Shown piece after piece: positions 1 to 10,146 of a DNA stretch of 64,000 nucleotides. The DNA comes from Ahaetulla prasina (lineage: Eukaryota > Chordata > Lepidosauria > Squamata > Colubridae): the NCBI RefSeq assembly GCF_028640845.1, contig NC_080542.1, positions 64,431,064 through 64,495,063 of the forward strand, in the 5' to 3' direction. Position numbers and translations under genes: made by a program. The notes beneath the pieces are model-generated. The model was not told the DNA's origin and did no database searches. It saw only the letters and a list, made by a program, of their open reading frames with translations. The number at the start of each line of letters is the position of its first letter. Position 1 is the first letter of the stretch.

Positions 1-293
1 AACATCCATTAATACTTTTCTGGCCTGGAAGTTAATAGCACTAAATGCAGGTTTTTAATTAGAATCTGTTTACCAATTTAATTGGGAGGTTATAGCAGCA
101 GATTTCCTGCATAAACATGGACTACAAGATTATGTTGTTCCAAATTTAACTGAAAGCTATGTCAATATTTATAAGCAGGATAAAATTCTAGCATTATTTC
201 AAGTAAACTCCATTATTAATTGTTTTATATTTAATACATTTATATAGTACATTCATAAGGTGAAAAATCTAAAGGCGATTAACAATAATGATT

Positions 294-500
294 TGCCAGT
301 TAGGCCTAGTGGTTAAGTTAGAAAGTGGGAAATTGTGAGTTTATCCATGAAAGGCTGACTTTGGGCCAGTCACTGTCTTTCAGCCCAACCCACCAAGGTA
401 GTTGTTGTAGGGAAAATTGGAGGAGAAAGTATGGATATGTTTAGAGCCTTGAGCTATTTGTAAAAGTAATAAAGGTAGGATAAAAACAAATAAGTAAAAT
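294..500 (+). repeat. Sauria/Squam-type tRNA-derived SINE
   Basis: The head (about 298-345) resembles a tRNA promoter, with an A-box-like GGCCTAGTGGTTAAG and a decayed B box near 339. It is followed by the family-typical segment beginning GGGCCAGTCACTGTCTTTC at 363 and by a tail of AAATAA-like repeats. Such SINEs are known from squamates and are thought to be mobilised by BovB/RTE LINEs, a scrap of which lies at about 2760. The copy is old, and I could not fix a target duplication. It is one of the main reasons for calling the host a squamate. Confidence 0.75.
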
Positions 501-519
501 TAAAAAATAAAATAAAATA

Positions 520-840
520 CAACCACAATTGGGCTTTGGAAATTTGTTGTTAAGCCATGTCGTAACTAAGCGAGGTATTACATGATTGCATCCAAATCTA
601 AGACTTTTCTATGCCACGGTCATTAAGCAAGACATCACGTGACCATGAGACTTGTTGGAAGCCAATTGGGAAGGTTGTCCAGGAACCTGCAACTGTTGTA
701 AATCTGAGCTCATTGCCAAGTTCCTGAATCATAATCACATGCCATTGGGACTCTGCAACGGCCATATGTGTGAGCCACTTTTTTTCAGTGGTCACTAATT
801 TACAAATTACACAAATGATCTGAAGTTGAGGACTACCTCT
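520..840 (+). mobile_element. Decayed TA-flanked DNA transposon, same family as 6205-7232
   Basis: The sequence keeps the scattered GTTGTTAAG and CGTAACTAAGCGAG motifs of a non-autonomous family whose right end reads GAGGACTACCT at about 826-836. That right end matches the terminus of the copy ending at 7232. The left terminal repeat appears to be replaced by, or merged with, the A-rich tail of the preceding SINE. The sequence after the right end begins TA, consistent with a Tc1/mariner-like target, but with one worn end this is an inference. Confidence 0.5.
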
Positions 841-2759
841 AATTTAATATAACATATTCATTAAAATGTGGAAGAAAAGGGAAAGAATAAAAAGCATTCT
901 TGCAATATTTTTTGAGGAAGATAATATATTAGGTACATCCTACATTAAGGGGATAAATTCACTAAAGAATTTTGCTACTCCTACAAAAATTGTTTTTTTC
1001 TACATTTCTGAATTTAAGTGATTTATTTAAGGAAATTTCTTCAAATCACTGAGAAACAAAAAAGAAATATCATTCAAAGGGAATCTCAAAGTTTGTGAAT
1101 AGATTTTTCTCATAAGCACACTCTAACTGCTAAATCTACTATTTTGCTTATAGAGAACAAATAAGCGTTCACTAACTTTTATGACAGCAGTATTGCATTA
1201 TAGCTATTGTAATAAATTTTCCTTTTATGAAGATCCCTAGCCCCAGTTTATAAATGAAATGGCATGGAATAAAAATAAATGCAATGACACAAAAAGTCAG
1301 ATTTCTATTTATTCCTACAACAACCTATTTTTTCCTCTGTTTTAATTATATTTTTTATTTATTATATAGTTCCTTTCTAATATCCATTACAGCTTTGTGT
1401 GTGTGTGTGTGTGTTTGTGCTGGTGCATGAAAACAAAAGCAGGAGATATAAAGTAATGGAAACAGACTCTGCTTTAGAAAATTTGAAACACAATGTTCTT
1501 CTAACATCTCTTAAAATTTATTAACTGAAAACCATTGTTCAAAAATGCTATTTTGTGTCACCTTTCTAATAATGATTTAATGGCATTCATTTTAGGCTAT
1601 AAAAATCAATATGACATAAACAATAATAGCCAAGAGAAACCATGGAATATTTCTAGTCTGGTCTCCTGACAATAAACAGTTCACCTGTAGGAGAGATTAC
1701 AGGCTGGTAGAGGAAATGACCTGAAATAACAACTGTGTCTCATGGGTGAAGACAATGTTCATTTGAGAAAGAGATGGGGGCGGGGGGGGGGGGAAGAAGG
1801 GTGATTTTTAAAAAAACAGCTCAAATATACTAATATGCTAGTGTTTCATAAAATTATTAATTATGTCATTTCAGTATACTTATTTTAGTGCTTAATTCAG
1901 TTCCTAGTTTTAATTTTTTAGCTGATTGGGTTGTGCAGTGCTACAGATCCAGTACCAAAAAGGAGTTCTAGAGCATGGTAATATATGTTGTGTGCAAATG
2001 TAGCATATCTGAAAAATCTGCATTTTTATGACAACCATCTCTTCTCTCAAAATTGCATAGCTTCCTATGTATCTGCATCATGATCTTGAAAAACAACAAT
2101 TTTATTTACATGAGTTACAGAAATGCTATGTTCCTAAATGCCATCTTTTGGGAATTGAATCTGGAGCATTGCACATCATTAATAGCTACCTCTTATTGGA
2201 TCATGATTTACTAATTTGTATACAATTTGTGCATTATTGAATAAAATTCCTTAAACATTTCATTTATATGCACATTAAATTCATTCTTTTTGGGACATTC
2301 ACTAATTATTCAGATTCTTAGAATGATCATAACTAATTTTTTTAAACAGTTAAATTTCCTTCTGTTTTTCCTTCATAATTTACCCTTCTATTACAAATTA
2401 ATAGATACATTTTCAATTACTGCTATACCAACAATTAGAATTAATGTAATTAAAATGGGTATTATCCAACAAACTGTATTCAATCAATGATTTTTTTTTA
2501 TTTCCCAGTGTAATTTATTTCCACTTTTGTTTTTTTAAAAAAATATATGATCATTTTACATTAATTTGCTCCCTGTAAATTAACTTAATTACACCAAGGG
2601 AATACAGAGCAAATTAACTCTTAGTTGCATCATGTTTTAAGAAGTCAATATTAATTTTGTTTTTTTACTCCAAATATGCTATAAATATATGTTTAAATAA
2701 AGATATAGAAAAATCAAAATGCAGATGTCAAGATATGTCTATAGCTCAAAGATCACAAC
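841..2759. other. AT-rich sequence, no gene seen
   Basis: There are only short open frames with no recognisable protein features. A short (GT)n tract lies at about 1394-1414 and a G-rich run at 1776-1792. Nothing else is recognised. Confidence 0.6.
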
Positions 2760-2880
2760 TATGCATTCAATGTTTTTTCCTTGGATACTCTATGGAAGCT
2801 GAAGTTGGACTTTTAAGAGGCAGACTGGAAAGAATACTAATGCTTTTGAACTTTGGTGTTGGAGAAGACACCTGAGAACA
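2760..2880 (+). pseudogene. BovB/RTE LINE scrap (ORF C-terminal region)
   Basis: One frame encodes NAFELWCWRR at about 2829-2858, which matches the conserved C-terminal motif of BovB/RTE LINE polyproteins (FELWCWRR). The surrounding reading frame is broken, so this is a short fossil. BovB is common in squamates and supplies the machinery for Sauria-type SINEs such as the one at 294. The call rests mainly on that single strong motif; the extent is approximate. Confidence 0.5.
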
Positions 2881-3249
2881 TACCAAATAAAACAACTTGA
2901 TCCTAAATAATCAGAGCACGATGATTTCTTCTACCCATTTCTTAGGTATCCATAATCATCAGAAGGAGATATCATATATAAGGGCAAGAAGTATATGCAG
3001 TTAGTGCAGCTCTATCTTTGACCTGACACTGAATAGAATGATCTGGATAATATTAAGTGGACTCAACTGAATAAATTTAATAGGAAATCTTGATAGCATT
3101 GTACCAGGTAATTGGTTTGGAAGCTATTTAACCTCATCGTATTGTTGAGGTTATGGGAGTATGGACCTGATCAGTGATTAAGTGGTGAATCCATTCAAAT
3201 CATTATATAAGATTTGAATGTTTAATACATGTCAATTTCATACAACTGG
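2881..3249. other. Unique sequence, nothing recognised
   Basis: Part of the BovB 3' region may continue here, but I cannot recognise it. Confidence 0.4.
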
Positions 3250-3480
3250 AATGTGATGGCTCACATGGTTAGGATGGTGAGTTGAAGGTTAGCAGGCCCA
3301 TGTTTGAGACCTGAGTACTGCTATATGGCCAGGTGAGCTCTTGTCATTTGCTTCAGCTCCTTGACACCCTTGTTACCAAGGCAATGGTATGAAAGGATGT
3401 CTCATCCTTTCAACCTAGATGTGCCTTAAATAGTGCCTCCGATATACACAGGAACATGATACAACTGGACAAAGAAATAA
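3250..3480 (+). repeat. tRNA-derived SINE
   Basis: The copy begins with TGGCTCACATGGTTAGGATG, an A-box-like start. A B-box-like GTTTGAGACCT follows at about 3303, then a family-typical body with CCAGGTGAGCTC. It looks like the 5' two-thirds of a snake tRNA SINE, and the 3' end has decayed. No clear target duplication is visible. Confidence 0.6.
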
Positions 3481-5344
3481 GAAAGGCAAGAAAAGAGTCT
3501 CTTTCTCCTATCGTGTTGTTTACTTTAAACATGATTAAGTTGAAATAAACTGATAATCTGACTATGGCAAAGGAACATACACTTTGGGAAGCAAAATAAT
3601 TTTGAAACAGACTTACAAGCTAAAATATTTCTTGTACTATATAAGTGAATATTTCTTGGGGAGAAAACAAATATGATCATTGCACTAATATAAATTAATA
3701 AATTATTTTCCATGGAGCTGGGGAGCCAAGTTGAAATTTTGTTTCTGTCAAGAGATAATATTAGGAATATATTTTCTTTGTTTACCACATAAATTTCAGT
3801 TATTTTTTTCTTTGTGCCAAAATATGGTACCAATTCAACTAGATCATCTGTGGTCAAAGAGACATACTGTCAAGTGCCACATCTTAATCAAATTGTGGTT
3901 CCATACAAAGAAAGTATAAACCGTTATCATATTGTCATCAGCACTATGTACAGACCCATTAAGTGTCAGTGTTTCCACTGAATCTGCTATAAAAACTAAG
4001 CAGAAGTGTATATGTACAAGCAAATGACCTGGAAACTTCTCACAGCAGGTGCATCAAACTTTCAGGAGATTGATACCACCTCAATACTTTTTGGAAAAAA
4101 GCTGGTGCTTTCAGCAGTGTCTCAATAAAACATTTCTCCCAAAATTTGTTGAACTGTAAAGATTTATTTCTGCTTAAAATGCTGTTGTGTGTAATTCTGA
4201 CAGGTTTAGATACAATTGTCTCACTGCAACATCAGCAGAACGGATATATACTGCTTATGCGTCTTTACTATATTTCTCACAAATGGAAGAAAATTATGTA
4301 TATTATATGCTTTATTGACTTCACCTTGCTTGTTTCAGTCAATCAGTTTGGCATTAAAAGAGTTGCTATTCTTATTGTTTGACTATATTGATTAAATGGT
4401 CATTCTGCATCATTTTTCCAATATATACTTCCATTTCCATAAATCTAAGTCAGTATGGCATGTGTCAGACTTTGTATATTACATACATATAATCCAAATT
4501 ACCAGGATAACACACTTCAAATTACCAGAATTATTCTTTTTCTGAACTATAATTGATACATTAGGAAATCTGCTTTTTAAAACATATGAACATTGTATCC
4601 TATAGTTGCCACAGTCCGAACTTACTGATTTACTCAAGTGGCAAAATTGAAAACAAACAAGGACTTCAAAAAAATACAAACCTCCTTATCTCATTAAACT
4701 TTTTATAAGGAAAGAAACTGGATCTATCCTTGGCTGCTGTTTCTTCTATTTAAGATACTAATTATTTATCCTGGAAAAAAATTAAAAAAGGCAGATGCCA
4801 TTTAACAGCACTTCTACCACAGACCAGCATGTATTTACAAAAGCTTGAGATTTTTTAAAGGAGCAATGTGCTACTTAAGATTCTGGTTTTGTTTTTTTAA
4901 AAAGCAAATTTGATATATGTGAGCACACCTGGTATATGGTTATCCACAAGGAGAAATTTTTTTTATAGAATTATGCACATAACAGCTTTGCTACTGTTTT
5001 GCATGCTAATTTAGCAATTTCCAGCAATGCCTTTGTATTAACTACACTTGCAATTGGACTTTTTTATCACTATATCTCAGTGAATATGTACATATTAGTA
5101 ATAGTAAAAGGGAAAATATGTAAATGAACTTAAGTAACAGAAAATTTGTTTGTTTTTAGAAGCTAATTCTTTGCTGATGTCCTAGGGAAATTTTTAAAAA
5201 GGATGCTATTAGAAATGACATTTCCAAGCCAAAGTAGAAACTTTTATTTTTTAAATTGCAAATTGCTTCATACTCTAGTGTCTCAAAAATAAGGAAGCTT
5301 ATTTAAATTAAATCTACTAATTCATCACTGAAAAGCAGTGAAGC
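3481..5344. other. AT-rich unique sequence
   Basis: No protein features stand out and open frames are short. A stretch at 4950-5080 has a homeodomain/POU-like site (TTTGCATGCTAAT at 4998-5010) and is discussed as a possible conserved non-coding element. Confidence 0.5.
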
Positions 5345-5986
5345 CACACCAGAGCCTGGGAGCGTGTTTCCAATGTGGGAAGGCAGGCCACCAGGTAGCT
5401 GATTGCTTCACACCACAGCCAGCATCTGCACCATGAACCTTGGCCCAACTGAAGCTGAAAAAAAACATCCCCAAAACTGAAGAAGAAAACATGGATGGCT
5501 AATCAGGTCGTTTAGGTCTCATCGTGATCCAGCAAAGGGGAGGGAACTCTAACCCATGGAACCCAGCTTGATCTTCTACGGCAACTATAGCAAAGGGGAA
5601 GATGACCTGATTGTGAGTGGCACCATCATCCCTATGACAACCAGGGTGGAGATTTTGGTACCCTCCTTTGGAGTATTGGGGATTGAACTTGGGATGCACT
5701 TGATAGGTTTCAGACAGTAGAGAAAGTAGGATTGAGGCTGAGGAAGTTTAGGCAGTCCAAGGGGTTCTCCCAGTTAAATGGCTTACTTATGGGAGGGGCA
5801 CCAGCAACTTGTCTAATGGAGCCAGTGAGCCTCAGGGCTGGGACTGACATAGAGACTATTCGTTTTATTGTTAGAGCCACTCATTCCCTTTGAGAACCAT
5901 GATCTAGCAGAGACATTCAGTGAAGGGGAATCAGACATGGTCCCACCACATCACTCTACAGATTGTGCTATTGAAATCCTGCCAGG
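5345..5986 (+). pseudogene. Ty3/gypsy gag-pol remnant, piece 1 (zinc knuckle to pre-RT)
   Basis: Near 5365-5412 one frame gives a CCHC zinc knuckle (C-X2-C-X4-H-X4-C, containing GKAGHQVADC). Near 5890-5986 another frame gives ESDMVPPHHSTDCAIEILP, the segment just before the RT domain in sushi-like and related gypsy elements. Stops and frame shifts separate the two, so this is a fossil. It ends exactly where a hAT element begins, and pol resumes on the far side at 8601. Insertions inside it show it is among the oldest elements in the cluster. Confidence 0.75.
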
Positions 5987-6512
5987 CACTGGTGGGATTC
6001 AAATAATTTAACAACTGGTTCTCTGCTCTAATGACCAGCTGGGTAGGCATGGCTGGTGTTCATATGATTGGGTGGGCATGGCCAACTCAACATCACTCAC
6101 ATCAAGGGGTCCTCACATTGGCCTGCCTTTCCTTGCCATGCCCGGTCCTGTCTCACCCATCCCCTCTCCTCCCAGCCATTCCTGTTCACACCTGGCCTCT
6201 CCTATCCTTGACTTATGACCACAGTTGAGTCCAAAATTTATGTTGCTAAGTGAGAAATCTATTAAGTGAATTTTGCCCCATTTCACGACTTTTCTTGCCA
6301 CATTTGTTAAGTGAATCACTGCAGTTGTTAAGTTAGTAACATAACTGTTAAATGAATCTGGCCTCCCTATTGACTTTGCTTGTCTGAAGGTTGCAAAAGG
6401 GATCATATGACCCTGGGAGACCTCAACAATTTAAATGTAAGACAGTTGTCAACCATCTGAATTTTTATCACATGACCGTGGGGATGCTTCAAGTCGTAAG
6501 TGTGAAAAACAG

Positions 6513-7150
6513 TGTCAGCCTCTATGATGCTTGCTTGCTTTCAGTTGCCATTGTAATGGAAGGGAGGACGTATTATAGGTATTTGTATTGTATTGTAGGT
6601 ATTTGGGGTGGGGAGTGAGGTGGTTTTTTTTGTTTGTTTACATTTATATCCCGCCCTTCTCCGAAGACTCAGGGAGGCTTACAGTGTATAAGGCAATAGT
6701 CTCATTCTATTTGTATATTTTTTACAAAGTCAACTTATTGCCCCCCCAACAATCTGGGTCCTCATTTTACCTACCTTATAAAGGATGGAAGGCTGAGTCA
6801 ACCTCAGGTGGTGGAGATGTCTCGAAAAAGGGAGGAAAATCCTCACTGTCTTCATAGCAATTGCAGAGAGAGCTGATAATTGTCAAGGTCAACTGTTCCA
6901 GCACACCAGATAGATGGGGCCATCTGAAGAAGTACCCCACATGACATCTTAGGGAGATGTGAATTGGACATTCAACATGGGTCCTTGGGAGGAGGGAGTT
7001 GGGGATGCTTTCAATATGTAATTTTTGTACCTATTGCCTCAGACTTTTCTTTTGTTGCATTCAATTCATACTCAGTAAAAAATACCCCTTTCTAGAAACA
7101 TGGAGTCAGGGTTTTTCTTTCTTGAGTTTTTAACGGAGGCATACTTAACA
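6513..7150. mobile_element. Solo LTR with AACAG target duplication, interrupted by a SINE
   Basis: The segment starts TGTCAGCC and ends CTTAACA, giving the TG...CA ends of an LTR. It is flanked by the perfect 5-mer AACAG at 6508-6512 and 7151-7155. Without it the surrounding DNA element reads through. It contains a reverse SINE (6625-6805), so the original LTR was about 450 bases. No internal retroelement sequence adjoins it, so it is a solo LTR, probably left by LTR-LTR recombination. Its family and orientation are uncertain. Confidence 0.65.
6625..6805 (-). repeat. 5'-truncated tRNA SINE, reverse orientation, with 7-bp target duplication
   Basis: On the minus strand it carries the body and 3' end of the same SINE family as 7780-8070, including AGTCTTCGGAGAAGGGCGGG. 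It lacks the tRNA-like head. The 7-mer AGGTGGT flanks it at 6618-6624 and 6806-6812, a target-primed insertion signature. Together with the forward copy 1 kb downstream it forms a long inverted repeat. Confidence 0.8.
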
Positions 7151-7232
7151 AACAGTCATAAGTCACCTTTTTCAGTGCCATTGTAACTTTGAATTGTCAC
7201 TAAATGAACTGTTGTAAATCAAAGATTACCTG

Positions 7233-7779
7233 TACAAAAATACAAAAAGCTTCTTTGCTTGCAAAAAACTGTCCTAAATACCAATAATTAGTTTAGAAAT
7301 GGGGGAATACACACTGAAGATCAATGAATCACAGCCATCATGGAAACCTAAACCATTCTGTCCAAATACCTTCCTTTTCATCAGCAATATCTGCAACCTG
7401 TAGTTACAAATCAGGCAGGGTGCCAGAGCACTTTGAGGAATTGAAATAGTTAAAATGAAATGATAACTATCAACAGTCAATTCTTGCTTATAAAGTGAAA
7501 TCCTTTAATATAGAGGTCATTTAAGCTAAAGTAGGTGGGCATACTTGGGCTACAAAATGCTGAGCTAAAAAGACAAATTAACAAAGTATGCCCCCCCCCC
7601 AACTTGTCAGGATCACAATAAAATTACTATATGCCACAGATATCTAATTAAGCATCAAACCTTGTGCTATGTTACTAAACTTATTATCATGAGAGAAAAC
7701 TAAAATGAATAGGGAGGATCCACACCCCTACCTCCTATTTTTTTTAAAAAAAATCTTACTATCAGTGAGCAGTCATGTG
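7233..7779. other. Interior of the 5987-8600 hAT, unrecognised
   Basis: No transposase motifs or other repeats are recognisable. A C-run lies at about 7590-7600. Confidence 0.4.
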
Positions 7780-8070
7780 CCTTGGCCGTGGGTGGCTCAG
7801 GCTGTAAGATAGCCTGTTATTAAACACAGCTGCTTGCAATTACTGCAGGCTCGAGTCCCACCAGGCCCAAGGTTGACTCAGCCTTCCATCCTTTATAAGG
7901 TAGGTAAAATGAGGACCCAGATTGTTGGGGGGGCAATAAGTTGACTTTGTATATATTTATAAATATACAAATAGGATGAAACTATTGCCTTACACAATAT
8001 AAGCCGCCCTGAGTCTTCGGAGAAGGGCGGGATATAAATGTAAAAAACAACAACAAACAAACAAAAAAAA
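7780..8070 (+). repeat. Full-length tRNA-derived SINE
   Basis: The head has an A-box-like GTGGCTCAGGCTGTAAG (7792-7808) and a near-perfect B box GGCTCGAGTCC (7849-7859). The body contains GGTTGACTCAGCCTTCCATC and GACCCAGATTGTTGG. The 3' end is AGTCTTCGGAGAAGGGCGGG followed by an (AAC)n/A-rich tail. This is the best preserved SINE in the window and the reference for the partial copies at 6625 (reverse) and 24965. The target duplication is not clear. Confidence 0.85.
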
Positions 8071-8600
8071 CTTGGAAGCAATGCAAGAGACTCCTATCCT
8101 AAAGGTGCTTTTTCAAGAGGCAACTGGACAGTGGCTGGGAAGGGATTCAGCCATGTTGGACGTACACCCCAAAAGGACAGTGCCAGGAATCACTAAAGCA
8201 GTGAAAAAAGTTTAAAACAACCCTTCCCCTTTAAAAATGGGGAAGTCAAGTCCTGGAATAAAAGTACCAGCAAAGGAAAAACGAACTCCAGAGAAGCTTC
8301 TCAGGCTATAGAAAATCTGGGCATACTGCCAAGAACCATTAACAGTTGTTACAATGTAAAAAGGCTTAACCAAAGAGGCAGTTTCTAAAAACACTTAAGC
8401 AGGGTAATAAAGATAAACAGGATTAGGCTAGAAACAACACACAGAGGCTCACTAGAATGGCTTCTTCCTGACAGAATTAACTCCTTAAGGTGGGAAAAAC
8501 AAAAGGCTGTTGGAGATTTCTTCCAAACAGCTGGTTTGCCAAACTGCTCAGAAAGTTAAGAACTCCTGAACTAGTTCAAACTGGCTGAATACCACTACTG
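8071..8600. other. Right part of the 5987-8600 hAT
   Basis: No coding signal is seen. The segment ends in the hAT terminus at 8600. Confidence 0.45.
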
Positions 8601-8914
8601 GTGCCAGGGGCTAAATTATCCAAGCTGAAGATGTATTCCATGATGCTAAGGGAATTCATAGATAAGAATTTAGCCAGGTGATTTATCCAGCCAGTGAAGT
8701 CAAGAATGGCTGCCCCTATACTTTTCAAAGAGAAGAAAGACAGATCTCTCAGATTATGTGTGGATTGCAGGGGATTAAATTCCATCTGCATGGAGAATAT
8801 GTCCCCTTCCCCTCATGAAGAACATGCCTAGCCAAGGATAAGATCTTACTAAACTGGACTAGAAGGAAACCTGTTATCTAGTTAGGATTAAAGAGGGAGA
8901 TGAGTAGAAACATC
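8601..8914 (+). pseudogene. Ty3/gypsy pol remnant, piece 2 (RT N-terminal half)
   Basis: Frames here give RMAAPILFKEKKDRSLRLC, then CVDCRGLN, then a TKLD-like patch and RIKEGDE near 8890-8905. These are the early RT motifs of gypsy elements in the correct order. The segment directly continues piece 1 across the hAT insertion. It has several frame breaks and in-frame stops. It ends at a second hAT at 8915. Confidence 0.75.
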
Positions 8915-9209
8915 CAGCAGCGGGTTTCAACTGGTGTTACCACTGGTTAGCTTTGCACACGTGCTATGTACGTGCTTCATGCCTTCTTTGTTCACGTGCA
9001 AGTGCATTGCGTTTCGAAACAGCTGAGGTACGGCAATCTGCTCTACCACATCTTTCAGCTGGGCTAAATATGAACAAATATAAGTAGGTATAATGCAGGG
9101 GCAGGCGGGAGGGTCCAACTGACAGTCAGAGCAAACCAGTTCGCTCTCAGCTCACCATCACCGCTATCGGCTCATCCGAACCAGGCAAACTGGTAGAAAC
9201 CCACCACTG
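8915..9209. mobile_element. Short non-autonomous hAT element
   Basis: It begins CAGCAGCGGGTTTC and ends GAAACCCACCACTG, matching the snake hAT ends CAGTGGTGGGTT...AACCCACCACTG apart from point changes. The flanks GAAACATC (8907-8914) and GAAACACT (9210-9217) agree at 6 of 8 positions, a worn hAT target duplication. It has no coding capacity at 295 bases. Confidence 0.65.
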
Positions 9210-10146
9210 GAAACACTGCTTTCAAATCAGGTGATGTGGCAGCACTTAGAATAGCAAGAGCTGATTTGAGAGATGCTATAAAAACAATAAAGTGAGCATA
9301 TAGTCAGAAAGTACAGAATTTATTTCAAAATCCTATGGACCAAGATGTATATGGCAAGGTATTTGGATCATTACTAACTATAAGGCAGCCTCCCTGACAT
9401 GTAAGGGTGACACAGATTCTCTAAACAAATTAAATAAATTTTTTGGATGGTTTGAAGCCACAAACAATGTTCCAGGTCATCCCCTCCCTGATGAGCAGGC
9501 ACTGAGGTTTGATACAACTGCTGTTCAGAAGGTCTTGTGGAAAGTCAGTACTTGGAAAGCTGCTGGTCCTGATAATACCCCTGGGCGAGTTCTTAAGAAG
9601 TGTGCTGACCAATGGGTCACTGTTCTTACAGAGATCTCCAACCTCTCGTGGCATCAGACTATGGTTCCATCATGTTTTAAGACTGCTTTCATTGTATCAG
9701 TGCCCAAAAAAACTATCATCACAAGCCTTAATGATTACCGTCCAGTTGCACTCCCCTCCAATATGATGCACTATTTTGAGAGATTTGTAAAGGACCATGT
9801 TGTTTCATGCCTTCCCCCTACATTTGACTCATTATAGTTTGCCTATTGGTGGAATTGCTCAATAGAAGATGCACTTTCCTATGTCCTTCATCTTGGCTTG
9901 GCACACCTGGAGAAGAAGAGTCATGTGTGAATGCTGTTTATTGATTTTAGCTTGGCGTTCAATAAAATAATTCCTCAGCATTTGATAAATAAACTGGGCC
10001 TATTAAATTAGGCCAAATACTCCTTTATGTAATTGGACACTGGATTTCCTTATTGATAGGCTACAGTTTGTGTGAGTTGGAAGAACTCCATCTCCTTGAG
10101 TACAGGTTCCCCAGAGGGCTATGTCTTGAGTCTGCTACTGTTCACC
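9210..10146 (+). pseudogene. Rex1-like LINE, 5' part (pre-RT linker and RT N-terminal half)
   Basis: Around 9218-9300 a frame reads AFKSGDVAALRIARADLRDA, as in the linker of Rex1-clade LINEs. At 9535-9837 the RT N-terminal motifs follow: KAAGPDNTPG, then [14 protein letters not shown] and FERFVKDHV. At about 10112-10146 comes GYVLSLLLFT. The copy is 5' truncated with many stops. It is interrupted at 10147 by a reverse L1 and continues at 11641. The same family lies in reverse at 61395-63640. Confidence 0.8.

Larger units (their letters stand above)
6205..7232 (+). mobile_element. TA-type non-autonomous DNA transposon, split by a solo LTR
   Basis: The left part (6205-6512) contains CTTGACTTATGACCAC and repeated GTTGTTAAGT motifs. 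The right part (7151-7232) continues with CATAAGTCACC and TGAACTGTTGTAAATC and ends at GATTACCTG followed by TA. The two parts are collinear with a repeat that I know from squamate genomes (terminus GAGGACTACCTG). The older copy at 520-840 shares several blocks. The 638 bases between the parts are a later LTR insertion. Confidence 0.65.
5987..8600 (+). mobile_element. hAT element inserted in the gypsy pol, with nested insertions
   Basis: The left end is CACTGGTGGGATTC and the right end is GAATACCACTACTG, imperfect inverted ends of a snake hAT family (consensus start CAGTGGTGGGATTC). The flanking 8-mers CTGCCAGG (5979-5986) and GTGCCAGG (8601-8608) match at 7 of 8 positions, as expected for a hAT target duplication. 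Gypsy coding sequence continues across the two flanks, which supports a single insertion. The interior holds a TA-type DNA element (6205-7232), a solo LTR, and SINEs at 6625 and 7780. No transposase frame is recognisable. Confidence 0.7.
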
